A stretch of DNA of 64,000 nt from Frigidibacter albus (GTDB taxonomy: Bacteria; Pseudomonadota; Alphaproteobacteria; Rhodobacterales; Rhodobacteraceae): positions 310,001-374,000 of the forward strand of contig NZ_JAAAUC010000004.1 of NCBI RefSeq assembly GCF_009908165.1, given 5' to 3'. Below, piece by piece: positions 31,032-39,053 of the stretch (positions are counted from its first letter, which is position 1; each line of letters begins with the position of its first letter). Position numbers and translations under genes: made by a program. A model generated the notes under the pieces. It did not search any database, was not told the DNA's origin, and saw only the letters and a program-made list of their open reading frames with translations.

Positions 31032-32015
31032 ATGCGCGCGCTTCTCTGGATCACCACGGCGGCGGCCGTGCTTTACGGCGGCTACTGGGTCGCCGGCTCC
31101 ACCGCCATGCGGCGCGGGGCCGAGGCGGCGTTGGCCGATCTGCAAGCCCAGGGCATCGCCGGCCCGGCCGAGATCACGCTGCACGGCTTTCCCAGCCGCT
31201 TCGATCTGACGGTGGAACCCGTGGCCCTGCGCAGCGGCGCCGTCGAATGGTCCGCCCCCTTCGTGCAGCTGTTCATGCTCGCCTACCGCCCCACCCATCT
31301 GATCGCGGTCTGGCCGAACGAACAGACGTTGACGCTCAACGGCCTGCCGCTGACGATCACCAGCACCGACATGCGCGCCTCGGCCGTGGTCGGGGTCAGT
31401 GCCGACCTGCCGCTGGACCGCACCGTTCTCGTCGCCGAGGATCTCGCCATCAGCGCAGGCGCCGACCTTGGCGTCCGCCTGACCGAGGCACGGCTGGCCA
31501 CCCGCGCAACAGATGCGGGCCGCCTTGTGCATGACCTTGGGGCCGAACTGCTGGGGCTGACCCTCTCCCCCGGCCTGCGCGCCGCGGCCGATCCCGAGGG
31601 CACGCTGCCCGAGGCGATGGACTGGCTGCGCCTCAACGCCGCCCTCACCCTCGACCGGCCGCTGGACCGTCACGCCGCCAGCGCCCCGCCGCGCCCGGTG
31701 GCGCTGGACCTGCGCGATCTGTCGCTGCGCTGGGGCGATCTGTCCCTGACCGCCAGTGGCCAGCTTACCCGCGGCGGCGATGGCCGTCTGCAGGGCCGGA
31801 TCGAGATCGACGCGGATCACTGGCGCGAGATCCTGGCGCTGGCCGTCGCCACGGGGCTGGTCCGCGCGGAACTCGCACCGACCTACGCCGCCGCGCTGGA
31901 GCAATTGGCCGCGGTCTCGGGCACCGATCCGGACCGCCTGCAGGTGCCGCTGGTGCTGTCCGGCGGGTGGATCACGCTTGGCCCGCTGCCCATCGGCATC
32001 GCACCCCGGATTTAG
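31032..32015 (+). CDS. DUF2125-family protein
   Basis: Predicted 327 aa. An N-terminal helix (MRALLWITTAAAVLYGGYWVA) acts as signal or anchor. It is followed by a beta-rich, periplasmic-looking domain with ITLHGFPSRFDLTVEPVAL, matching the DUF2125 family of alphaproteobacteria. Function unknown. Its last four bases overlap the stop codon of the convergent extensin-like gene. Confidence 0.82.
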   Translation: MRALLWITTAAAVLYGGYWVAGSTAMRRGAEAALADLQAQGIAGPAEITLHGFPSRFDLTVEPVALRSGAVEWSAPFVQLFMLAYRPTHLIAVWPNEQTLTLNGLPLTITSTDMRASAVVGVSADLPLDRTVLVAEDLAISAGADLGVRLTEARLATRATDAGRLVHDLGAELLGLTLSPGLRAAADPEGTLPEAMDWLRLNAALTLDRPLDRHAASAPPRPVALDLRDLSLRWGDLSLTASGQLTRGGDGRLQGRIEIDADHWREILALAVATGLVRAELAPTYAAALEQLAAVSGTDPDRLQVPLVLSGGWITLGPLPIGIAPRI

Positions 32016-32968
32016 CGGCAGTACGCGGTCCGGCGACCCGCTGCCGTATCCAGATGCAGGTGGTCGCGGTGATAGACATCCGCGTTCGGCCCCAGAACCG
32101 TGCCGAACGGCCCGCAGGCGGCCTTGTGCATCGCCTTCAGGATCTTGCCGTGCTCGCGCTCGTTCCAGCCCTTCAGCACGGTGATCGACACGCCATTGGC
32201 CAGCGTCACCGCCGAAATGTCGATGGCCTTGCCGCGCCCATGCTCGGAAATCTTGGCGCCGCGCTGGTTGTTGCGCGGACGGCAGGTGTAATGCCCCGCC
32301 ACCTGCAACTGGGTGACGCCGCCCCCCAGCCGACCGACGGCGGGCTTCACCCCCCGCTCCACCCAGCGGTTCAGCGCCACCGCGGTGGCGCAGTCGATGG
32401 TCGCGGGCATCGACAGCTTCACGCCGGAAACCGACGTCACCATCACCCCGTCCTTCAGCCCGCAGCCCTGCACCTGCGCCTTGATCGGCGGAATGGTGGT
32501 GCCGCGAATGCCCGGATTGCCGCAGACCGATCCCTTGCGCCCCGTGGTCGCCTCGGGCACCGGCTGGGTGCGGAAGCCCGCCGCGGCGACGGCCGACCGG
32601 CGCTGCAGGTTCTCGGGCCGCGGTTCGGGCCGGGCACTCGTCGGCGCATAGGCGATGGTCGCGGACGAGACCTGCACCACCTCGGTGCGCAGCGCCGCCA
32701 CCGGTCGCGGGCGTGGCCGCAGCCCCGGCAGAGCGGGGCCAGCCGGGGCCGCCACCGCGACAGCCGTCGTTCCCGGCCGCGGCTTGGGCCGTCGCACGGT
32801 CGCTTCGACAGCTTTCAAGACGGCCTCGGCGGCGACGGGCGCCGTCACAGGCGCGGCCACAGGCCGCGGCAGCGGGCGCGGCGCGGCAGCGGGCGCTTCG
32901 GCCCACGCGCCGCTCACCTGCCCCAGCATCAAAAGCGCGGCCAGCAGCGCCCGCGCCGCGAGCTTCAT
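32012..32968 (-). CDS. Extensin-like C-terminal domain protein, secreted
   Basis: Predicted 318 aa. A signal peptide ([23 protein letters not shown]) is followed by a Pro/Arg/Ala-rich stretch of about 120 residues. The extensin-like C-terminal domain then shows VQGCGLKDGVMVTS, CATAVALNRWVE, CRPRNNQRGAKISEHGRGKAIDIS and YHRDHLHLDTA. The His/Asp pattern (SEHGRGKAIDI, DHLHLD) resembles LAS-type peptidoglycan peptidases, so a cell-wall role is plausible. It overlaps tyrC by four bases (ATGA), so it is cotranscribed with hisC-tyrC. Confidence 0.85.
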   Translation of the reverse strand: MKLAARALLAALLMLGQVSGAWAEAPAAAPRPLPRPVAAPVTAPVAAEAVLKAVEATVRRPKPRPGTTAVAVAAPAGPALPGLRPRPRPVAALRTEVVQVSSATIAYAPTSARPEPRPENLQRRSAVAAAGFRTQPVPEATTGRKGSVCGNPGIRGTTIPPIKAQVQGCGLKDGVMVTSVSGVKLSMPATIDCATAVALNRWVERGVKPAVGRLGGGVTQLQVAGHYTCRPRNNQRGAKISEHGRGKAIDISAVTLANGVSITVLKGWNEREHGKILKAMHKAACGPFGTVLGPNADVYHRDHLHLDTAAGRRTAYCR

Positions 32969-33879
32969 CTGCCGGCCTTGCTGCGGCCGAAATCCGGCGC
33001 AGCAGTATCCTGTCCCGCCTCGATGATGCCGCGGCGGATCGCGCGGGTGCGGGTGAAATAGTCGAACAGCATCTCGCCATCGCCGGTGCGGATCGCGCGT
33101 TGCAGCGCGAACAGCTCTTCGGTGAACCGGCCGAGAATCTCCAGCGTCGCGTCCTTGTTGGTCAGGAACACGTCGCGCCACATCGTCGGGTCGCTGGCGG
33201 CGATGCGGGTGAAGTCGCGGAAGCCCGCGGCAGAATACTGCACCACCTCGCTGTCGGTGACGCGGGCCAGATCGTCGGCCACCCCCACCATCGTATAGGC
33301 GATCAGGTGCGGAGTGTGGCTGGTGACGGCCAGCACCAGGTCGTGATGCTCCGCCTCCATCTCATCGACATTGGCGCCCATGCCCTCGCACAGTCCGCGC
33401 AGCTGCGCCGTGGCGGCAGGGTCGCCCCCCGGCAGCGGCGTCAGCAGCCACCAGCGGTTGCGGAAGAGGCCGGCGAAGCCCGAATAGGGCCCGGAATGCT
33501 CGGTCCCGGCAATCGGGTGACCCGGCACGAAATCCACGCCCTCGGGCAGATGCGGCGCCACAGCGGCGATCACCGCCTGCTTGACCGACCCCACATCCGT
33601 CACCGTCGCCCCCGGCTTCAGGTGCGGGCCGATCTCGGCCGCGACCGAGCCCATGGCCCCCACCGGCACGCACAGCACCACCAGATCCGCGCCCTGCACC
33701 GCCTCGGCGGCCGTGGCGAACACCTCGTCGCAAAACCCGATCGCCAGCGCCGCGGCCCGGCTTTCCGCGCTCGGCGCATGGCCCACGATCCGCCCCGCCA
33801 ACCCATGCGCCCGCATCGCATGCGCCATCGACGAGGCGATCAGCCCCAGCCCGATCAGCGCCACCCGGTCATAGATCAT
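32965..33879 (-). CDS. tyrC: Prephenate/arogenate dehydrogenase family protein
   Basis: Predicted 304 aa. The Rossmann NAD(P) loop is [14 protein letters not shown], followed by [11 protein letters not shown] and GSVKQAVI. The prephenate-binding region [23 protein letters not shown] is conserved, as is [13 protein letters not shown]. It oxidatively decarboxylates prephenate or arogenate in tyrosine synthesis. The choice between the two substrates is not visible. Four-base overlaps link it to hisC upstream and the extensin-like gene downstream. Confidence 0.92.
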   Translation of the reverse strand: MIYDRVALIGLGLIASSMAHAMRAHGLAGRIVGHAPSAESRAAALAIGFCDEVFATAAEAVQGADLVVLCVPVGAMGSVAAEIGPHLKPGATVTDVGSVKQAVIAAVAPHLPEGVDFVPGHPIAGTEHSGPYSGFAGLFRNRWWLLTPLPGGDPAATAQLRGLCEGMGANVDEMEAEHHDLVLAVTSHTPHLIAYTMVGVADDLARVTDSEVVQYSAAGFRDFTRIAASDPTMWRDVFLTNKDATLEILGRFTEELFALQRAIRTGDGEMLFDYFTRTRAIRRGIIEAGQDTAAPDFGRSKAGR

Positions 33880-35009
33880 GCAGCCCCGCCTTCCGCCGCC
33901 CCTGTCTCGGGGTCAGGGCGCGGCTTGGCCAGCGCCTTGAACTGGCCGATGGCATGGGCAATCCGCCGGCAGCTGGCTTCATCGCCTACGGTGATGCGCA
34001 GGCAATTCGGCAGCTTGTAGCCCGACACCCGACGCACGATCAGCCCCTGGCTTTGCAGCCAGGTGTCGCAGGCGGCGGCCTCGGCCTCATCGGCAAAGCG
34101 GGCAAGGATGAAGTTCGCTGTGGAAGTGTCTGACGGCACACCCTTTTCCGCCAGCGCCTCGGCCATCCAGGCCCGCAGCCGCGTATTGTCCGCCCGGCAG
34201 CGATCCACCCAGTCCTGATCGCGCACCGCAGCCTCGGCCGCCTCCAGCTGCGCGGTGGACAGGTTGAAGGGCCCGCGGATGCGGTTCAGCACGTCGATGA
34301 TGGATTTGGGCCCATAGCCCCAGCCGATCCGCAGCCCGCCAAGCCCGTAGATCTTCGAGAAGGTCCGCGTCATCACCACATTGGGCCGCGTCGTCGCCAG
34401 CCAGGCACCGCCATCATAGCCCGCCACATATTCGGCATAGGCCCCGTCCAGCACCAGGATCGCCTGCGGCGGCAGCCCGTCGGCCAGCCGCTCGATCTCG
34501 GACAGGCCGATCATCGTGCCGGTAGGGTTGTTGGGGTTGGCGATGAACACCAGCTTTGTGGCCGGCCCGCAGGCGGCCAGGATCGCATCGACATCCGTCA
34601 CCCGCTCGCGCTCACGCACCTCGACCGGCGTCGCGCCGGCGGCCATGGTCGAGATGCGGTACATCAGGAAGCCATGTTCGGTGAACACCACCTCATCCCC
34701 CGGCCCGGCATAGGCCTGGCACAGGAAGTGGATGATCTCGTCGCTGCCGACCCCGCAGATGATCCGCGCGGCATCGAGCCCGTGGACCTCGCCAATCGCG
34801 GCGCGCAGGCTGGCATGGTCGGTGTTGGGATAGCGGTGCAGCTTGTGGACCGACCGCAGGAACGCGTCCTTGGCCTTTTCCGAGGCACCGAACGGATTCT
34901 CGTTCGAGGACAGCTTGATCGCATCGGAGAGGCCTGCCACATGGCCAGCCCCGCCTGCATAAAGCGCGATATCAAGAATGCCGGGCTGCGGGCGGATCTG
35001 ATCTGACAT
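33876..35009 (-). CDS. hisC: Histidinol-phosphate aminotransferase
   Basis: Predicted 377 aa. PLP lysine is K219 in [32 protein letters not shown] and [11 protein letters not shown] are typical. In this context, next to tyrC, it may also transaminate aromatic keto acids, as several HisC proteins do. ATG 35009 has GGAG nine bases upstream. It is first in the hisC-tyrC-extensin-like operon. Confidence 0.94.
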   Translation of the reverse strand: MSDQIRPQPGILDIALYAGGAGHVAGLSDAIKLSSNENPFGASEKAKDAFLRSVHKLHRYPNTDHASLRAAIGEVHGLDAARIICGVGSDEIIHFLCQAYAGPGDEVVFTEHGFLMYRISTMAAGATPVEVRERERVTDVDAILAACGPATKLVFIANPNNPTGTMIGLSEIERLADGLPPQAILVLDGAYAEYVAGYDGGAWLATTRPNVVMTRTFSKIYGLGGLRIGWGYGPKSIIDVLNRIRGPFNLSTAQLEAAEAAVRDQDWVDRCRADNTRLRAWMAEALAEKGVPSDTSTANFILARFADEAEAAACDTWLQSQGLIVRRVSGYKLPNCLRITVGDEASCRRIAHAIGQFKALAKPRPDPETGAAEGGAA

Positions 35010-35105
35010 GGTGAACACTCCGAAACTTCCGGCTTTCTAGCCGCCCGGGGGGGCCAATGCCAGCAGCATGTTGCTGCACCCGCGACTCCGACCCCCGGCA
35101 TGGCA

Positions 35106-35136
35106 AAAGGGCCGCCGGCTTGCGCCGCGGCCCTTT
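35106..35136 (-). terminator. Terminator of rpsD
   Basis: AAAGGGCCG (35106-35114) pairs with CGGCCCTTT (35128-35136); an inner GGC/GCC pair continues the stem. On the minus strand the hairpin ends in TTTT. It lies about 40 bases past the rpsD stop. Confidence 0.85.
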
Positions 35137-35177
35137 CGTGTGAGGCTGACGGGACGGCGCCGAAGCGCCTGCCCGCA

Positions 35178-35798
35178 TCAGTTCTTGGCGTAGTATTCGA
35201 CCACGAGGTTCGGTTCCATCACCACCGCATAGGGCACATCGGCCAGCGAGGGGGTACGGACGAAGGTGGCGGTCATCTTCGAGTGGTCGGCTTCCAGATA
35301 GTCCGGCACGTCGCGCTCGGTCAGGCTCACCGATTCCAGCACGATCGCCAGTTGGCGCGAGCGGTCACGGACGGCGATCACGTCGCCCTCTTTCACCCGG
35401 AACGACGCGATGTTGACGCGCTGGCCGTTCACGGTGACGTGGCCGTGGTTCACGAACTGACGGGCGGCAAAGATGGTCGGAACGAACTTGGCGCGGTAGA
35501 TCACCGCATCCAGACGCCGCTCCAGCAGACCCACCAGGTTCTCGCCGGTGTCGCCCTTGACGCGCTCGGCCTCGCCAAAGATCTTGCGGAACTGCTTTTC
35601 GGTCAGGTCGCCGTAGTAGCCTTTCAGCTTCTGCTTGGCGCGCAGCTGGGTGCCGAAGTCCGACAGCTTGTTCTTGCGGCGCTGGCCATGCTGGCCCGGG
35701 CCGTATTCACGCTTGTTCACCGGGGATTTGGCACGGCCCCAGATGTTCTCGCCCATGCGGCGGTCGAGTTTGTACTTGGCAGAGGTGCGTTTGGTCAC
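35178..35798 (-). CDS. rpsD: 30S ribosomal protein S4
   Basis: Predicted 206 aa when started at GTG 35798, the usual size. The N-terminus reads [26 protein letters not shown]4 and S4-domain motifs [33 protein letters not shown] are clear. S4 binds 16S rRNA early in 30S assembly. The GTG is supported by AAGGAGAT seven bases upstream; the ATG at 35909 would add a basic, non-homologous leader. Confidence 0.98.
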   Translation of the reverse strand: MTKRTSAKYKLDRRMGENIWGRAKSPVNKREYGPGQHGQRRKNKLSDFGTQLRAKQKLKGYYGDLTEKQFRKIFGEAERVKGDTGENLVGLLERRLDAVIYRAKFVPTIFAARQFVNHGHVTVNGQRVNIASFRVKEGDVIAVRDRSRQLAIVLESVSLTERDVPDYLEADHSKMTATFVRTPSLADVPYAVVMEPNLVVEYYAKN

Positions 35799-35936
35799 CG
35801 CTGATCTCCTTCGTTGTTGTTCTTGGTGCCCCCGGGCAGGCCGGCGGCGTTTTTTGGTTCGAAGGGCGTTGTCCTTTGCCTTGGGGGTTCCCCCTTGGCC
35901 GACAGGCATCCCCTTGCGAGGGCCACCAACACCAAT

Positions 35937-35964
35937 GAAAAAGCCCCGGACAAACGGGTCCGGG
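35937..35964 (-). terminator. Terminator on the minus strand downstream of Hint gene
   Basis: CCCGGAC (35945-35951) pairs with GTCCGGG (35958-35964) across a 6-base loop; the minus-strand copy ends GCTTTTTC. It would stop transcripts that pass through repeat copy A from the Hint gene. Confidence 0.78.
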
Positions 35965-36038
35965 ACGGCGGGCTTATACAGGGGCGGGGCGGGGAGTCAA
36001 CAGGGAGGGGCTGGGTTCCCAATACGGGGCTGCTTCCT

Positions 36039-36203
36039 CTTGCCCGGAATCAAGGCGCTTCAGCGCCGCCGGGCAGCGCCCGTCCGCCCCCTCGGGCGGG
36101 CGCTAGCCAACCGCCGTGCCTAGAACGCCGTTGGAAGTAGGCCGCACCATAAAGTGCCTAGAACGGGCGTTGCTCGCCCACCCGGCGGACAGGCACCGCC
36201 CTT
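36039..36203. repeat. 165-bp structured intergenic repeat, copy A
   Basis: Shares a 66-base block starting CTTGCCCGGAATCAAGGCGC, the conserved 24-mer at 36141-36164 containing GCACCATAAAGTGCCTAG, and a 17-base tail GCTCGCCCACCCGGCGG with copies B and C. Nested hairpins include GGCGCT-TC-AGCGCC and AGCGCCCG/CGGGCGCT. It lies past the Hint gene stop. Confidence 0.9.
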
Positions 36204-36221
36204 TGACCGTACAAGTATCCC

Positions 36222-37313
36222 TCACGCCGCCTCATGCCGCAGGATCGCCGCCTCCGGCGCGCTCAGATTGCGGCGGGCGTAGTCGCCATAGCTGCGGGGG
36301 TCCGCCTCCACCTGCGGCAGCAGCGCGGCCAGCCCGCGGCGTTGCACCGGGTCCAGCATGTCCAGCGCGGCATTGGCGGGGTGGAAGCTCTCGGTCTCCA
36401 GCCCGTTGGCGCGGATGATCTGGTGGCGCTCCAGCAGCAGATGCACATAGGTCACCTCGCGCAGGCTGTGATCCACATGCACGCGGGCCCCGTCGATCAT
36501 GTCGCCTGCCGCCACCAGCACCTCGGGCGTGTTGAACAGCGCCATCGCCGCCGGGCCGCGCAGCAGCATCCGGTGGCGGGGCGAGACGATCAGGTCGGCT
36601 TCCGGCCGGTCCTCGCCCATCGCGCCCCGGCGAATACGTATCGGCCGCAGCTCGGGCATCGCATAAAGCCGCGCGCCGGTCATCCGCCGGCTGCCGGTCC
36701 AGATCACCTGCTGCGCGCCATCATCGCGGGTCCAGAGCCGGTCGCCGGCGCGGATCCGCTCCACCGGGCGCGGGCCCTGCGGGGTATCGACCAGCGTGCC
36801 GGTGGTGAAGCAGATCACCCCCGCCTCGGACCGCGGCCCGCGGGTCATCGCCTCCGCCCCGTCCAGCGTGCGGTTCACCACCCACAGCTCGCGCCCCGGG
36901 GGCGGCATCTCTCCGGTGACCATCAGCAGCCGCGCCGCACTGCCCTCCACCGCGATCACCGTCACCTGCCAGGCGGTGAGGCCATCGGTGACGACAAAGC
37001 CCTGCTCGGGCACGCCGGCATCGCCATAGGGATTGATTTCGACTTGCGTATCAGGGTCGCTCTCGGGGGCGGCGCCAAAGCCCGCCGCGCCGATCAGCCG
37101 ACGCACCGCGCGCGCGGCCCGTCTGCGTAGGTCTGCCTCCCCCTCGGCACTGTGCAGGACCAAAAGCCCGGCCGGCCCGTCCACCCGCACTGCCTCGCCC
37201 CACCAGCGCCATTGCGCGCCAACGATCAGCGAGGGAAGCGGCGCGGCGCGAATGCCGTCCAGTTCCGTCTGCGACCAAGAGATGACAAACGTGCCGGAAG
37301 AGCCCGTTCTCAT
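36222..37313 (-). CDS. Hint (hedgehog/intein) domain protein
   Basis: Predicted 363 aa. After about 165 residues of unknown N-terminus, a Hint domain begins at C168: CFTTGTLVDTPQGPRPVERIRAGDRLWTRDDG, followed by ADLIVSPRHRMLL and ends with the HQIIRANGLETESF region. This is the alphaproteobacterial Hint_2 group. Such domains can self-cleave, but activity here is inferred, not shown. The N-terminus has no clear signal peptide. No partner gene is evident. A structured repeat and a terminator follow it. Confidence 0.85.
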   Translation of the reverse strand: MRTGSSGTFVISWSQTELDGIRAAPLPSLIVGAQWRWWGEAVRVDGPAGLLVLHSAEGEADLRRRAARAVRRLIGAAGFGAAPESDPDTQVEINPYGDAGVPEQGFVVTDGLTAWQVTVIAVEGSAARLLMVTGEMPPPGRELWVVNRTLDGAEAMTRGPRSEAGVICFTTGTLVDTPQGPRPVERIRAGDRLWTRDDGAQQVIWTGSRRMTGARLYAMPELRPIRIRRGAMGEDRPEADLIVSPRHRMLLRGPAAMALFNTPEVLVAAGDMIDGARVHVDHSLREVTYVHLLLERHQIIRANGLETESFHPANAALDMLDPVQRRGLAALLPQVEADPRSYGDYARRNLSAPEAAILRHEAA

Positions 37314-37422
37314 TGCCTGAAATACCTGCCGTCGTCGTTTCTTGTTTTCGGCCTTAGGGCCGTTATATCAGAATGTTAGCACGCGTTCCTCATGTTGGGA
37401 AGCGCGCGCGCCTGCCGCAGCG

Positions 37423-38364
37423 TCAAAAGTTCATCCGAAACCGCATCGACCCCAGCACCTGCCCTTCAGGCTGGCCCTCGAACTCTTCCGACAGCCAGGT
37501 CGCGCCATAGAACAGCCCCATCCGCTCGCCCCGCACCTGCATCCCGGCGCGCACGCGGAAGCGGTTCTCCTCGGGATCGGGATCATTGCCGCCGCCGTTC
37601 AGATAGACGCTGTCCGCGACATAGGCCGCGTCGCCCCCCAGCACGAAACTGGCCCCCGGCTCGGAATTGCCCGAGATCGAGACATAGCGGTGCCCGGTCA
37701 CGGTATCGCGCGACCACAACGCCCCGCGCTCGATCTGGCCGAAGTTGAGGTCGGCCCCGACGCGCACCAGCGTCTCATCCCCCAGCCGCGCCTCGGCAAA
37801 GGGGCGCAACTCGGCATGGCTGCCAAGGGCAAAGGTCCGGCCAAGCTCGCCCGACAGCGTCGGCACGATGCGGTTGCCGATCTGGTCATCGACCACGCTG
37901 ACCGCCGGCGCCGAGACCTGCTCGTGCAGCCAGTCATGCACGCTGCCGACGCCGGTCTTCGGCCCCATCGCCACCAGGTCGAGCCCGGCGGTTGCCTCGG
38001 CCGTGCCAAGCGCGAAATGGCTGTGCAGGCCGAAGGACAGCACCCCGGCATAGCGCCGGTCCCAGGCCGGCGGGGTGGAGAGTTCCGAAGGCGCGATGAT
38101 TTCCGACCGCAGGCGGAATTCCAGCAGGCTGCCCGGCTGGGCCGGCAGCATGCCATCCCACATCGGGCCGCGCAGGATGCTCATCTGATAGCCACCCGTG
38201 CGCCAGCGATCCTCGCCATCGCCCAGATAGTCGTTGCTGAACATCCGGCCGATGCCGAGCGTCATCCGCTCTTGCGCTGCCAGTGGCGCACCCGCCACCA
38301 GAAGCGCGCCGACCAGCGCCGCGCGCGTAAATGCGCCGCAAAGCGCCTTTGGGGACCTGCCCAT
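37423..38364 (-). CDS. Lipid A deacylase LpxR-like outer membrane protein
   Basis: Predicted 313 aa. A signal peptide (to about residue 31, GAPLAAQ) precedes a beta-barrel-like sequence. The segment MFSNDYLGDGEDRWRTGGYQMS (N44, D45 and the GDxxDRW turn) matches the LpxR/DUF2219 family catalytic region; FGLHSHFALG supplies a conserved His. It ends with an aromatic MRFRMNF, usual for outer membrane barrels. LpxR removes the 3'-acyloxyacyl group of lipid A. Activity in this organism is inferred. Confidence 0.83.
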   Translation of the reverse strand: MGRSPKALCGAFTRAALVGALLVAGAPLAAQERMTLGIGRMFSNDYLGDGEDRWRTGGYQMSILRGPMWDGMLPAQPGSLLEFRLRSEIIAPSELSTPPAWDRRYAGVLSFGLHSHFALGTAEATAGLDLVAMGPKTGVGSVHDWLHEQVSAPAVSVVDDQIGNRIVPTLSGELGRTFALGSHAELRPFAEARLGDETLVRVGADLNFGQIERGALWSRDTVTGHRYVSISGNSEPGASFVLGGDAAYVADSVYLNGGGNDPDPEENRFRVRAGMQVRGERMGLFYGATWLSEEFEGQPEGQVLGSMRFRMNF

Positions 38365-38479
38365 CCCGACCTCATATGTTCACTGCCTGTTGACGGTTTT
38401 CCGTCATTACAACTTTTGTAGCGGCAAAGTCACAATCGCGCTAGTGCAACTCGGCCACAGGGGCGCCAGAAGCGCTGAA

Positions 38480-38497
38480 CGGGGCAGCGGTGCCCCG
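38480..38497 (-). terminator. Hairpin downstream of Lrp-type gene
   Basis: CGGGGCA (38480-38486) pairs with TGCCCCG (38491-38497) across a 4-base loop, about 50 bases past the Lrp-type stop. The U tract is short, so its terminator role is uncertain. Confidence 0.4.
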
Positions 38498-38523
38498 AAA
38501 ATGCCTTATGTTCTGGACGCCTG

Positions 38524-38559
38524 CCCGCTCAGAACGCCTTGCCCACTCAAAACGCCTTG
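38524..38559. repeat. 18-bp tandem duplication at the end of the Lrp-type gene
   Basis: CCCGCTCAGAACGCCTTG (38524-38541) and CCCACTCAAAACGCCTTG (38542-38559) differ at two bases. The second unit contains the stop codon and last codons of the gene, so the first unit is a copy of the gene end placed just downstream. Confidence 0.85.
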
Positions 38560-38783
38560 AACGTCATCGTGGTCAGCGTCCTGCTGATCCCCGGAATATC
38601 GAACAGCGCCTCGGTCAGCCAATGGCCCACATCCGCCTCCTCCGGGATGTAGACCTTGGCGATCAGGTCATATTCGCCCGAGGTGGAGTAAAGCTCGCTC
38701 ACCACCTCGCGGGCATAGATCGCGTCAGCCACCTCATAGGTCTTGCCGGGCTGGCAGCGGAACTGGACGAAAACACAGCGCAT
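38547..38783 (-). CDS. Lrp/AsnC-type ligand-binding (RAM) domain protein, stand-alone
   Basis: Predicted 78 aa. The whole protein is the RAM ligand-binding domain found at the C-terminus of Lrp/AsnC regulators: FVQFRCQPGKTYEVADAI, then VVSELYSTSGEYDLIAKVYI and a final LFDIPGISRTLTTMTFKAF. There is no DNA-binding domain. Stand-alone RAM proteins form rings that bind amino acids and may modulate full-length regulators. A strong AAAGGAGG ribosome site sits six bases before the ATG. Confidence 0.88.
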   Translation of the reverse strand: MRCVFVQFRCQPGKTYEVADAIYAREVVSELYSTSGEYDLIAKVYIPEEADVGHWLTEALFDIPGISRTLTTMTFKAF

Positions 38784-38855
38784 GGGGGGCCTCCTTTGAT
38801 GGGGGCAGGATAGCCGCGCGGGCGGAGGAGAGGAAAGCCCCAACCACTCCCCTTC

Positions 38856-39019
38856 CTTGCCCGGAATCAAGGCGCTTCAGCGCCGCCGGGCAGCGCCCGT
38901 CCGCCCCCTCGGGCGGGCGCTATTCCACGGTTCCGCCTAGAAGTTCTGTGGAGGTAGGCCGCACCATAAAGTGCCTAGAACGAGCGTAGCTCGCCCACCC
39001 GGCGGCCGGGCGCCGCCCT
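38856..39019. repeat. 165-bp structured intergenic repeat, copy B
   Basis: 164 bases, same direction as copies A and C, lying between the Lrp-type gene and the RecD-like gene stop. The 66-base left block, the 24-base core (38958-38981) and the tail are identical to copy A. The middle segment differs, but TCCAC and GTGGA replace the CCAAC/GTTGG pairing of copy A. Confidence 0.9.
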
Positions 39020-39053
39020 CGGTTCGGGCCAGCCGCAGAGCGCGCTGAGCCCC

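Larger units (their letters stand above)
35799..36221. other. Intergenic region between rpsD and Hint gene
   Basis: A 423-base gap. It holds the rpsD leader and presumed promoter (35799 to about 35930), a minus-strand terminator (35937-35964), and copy A of the 165-bp structured repeat (36039-36203). I see no small gene or tRNA. Confidence 0.7.
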
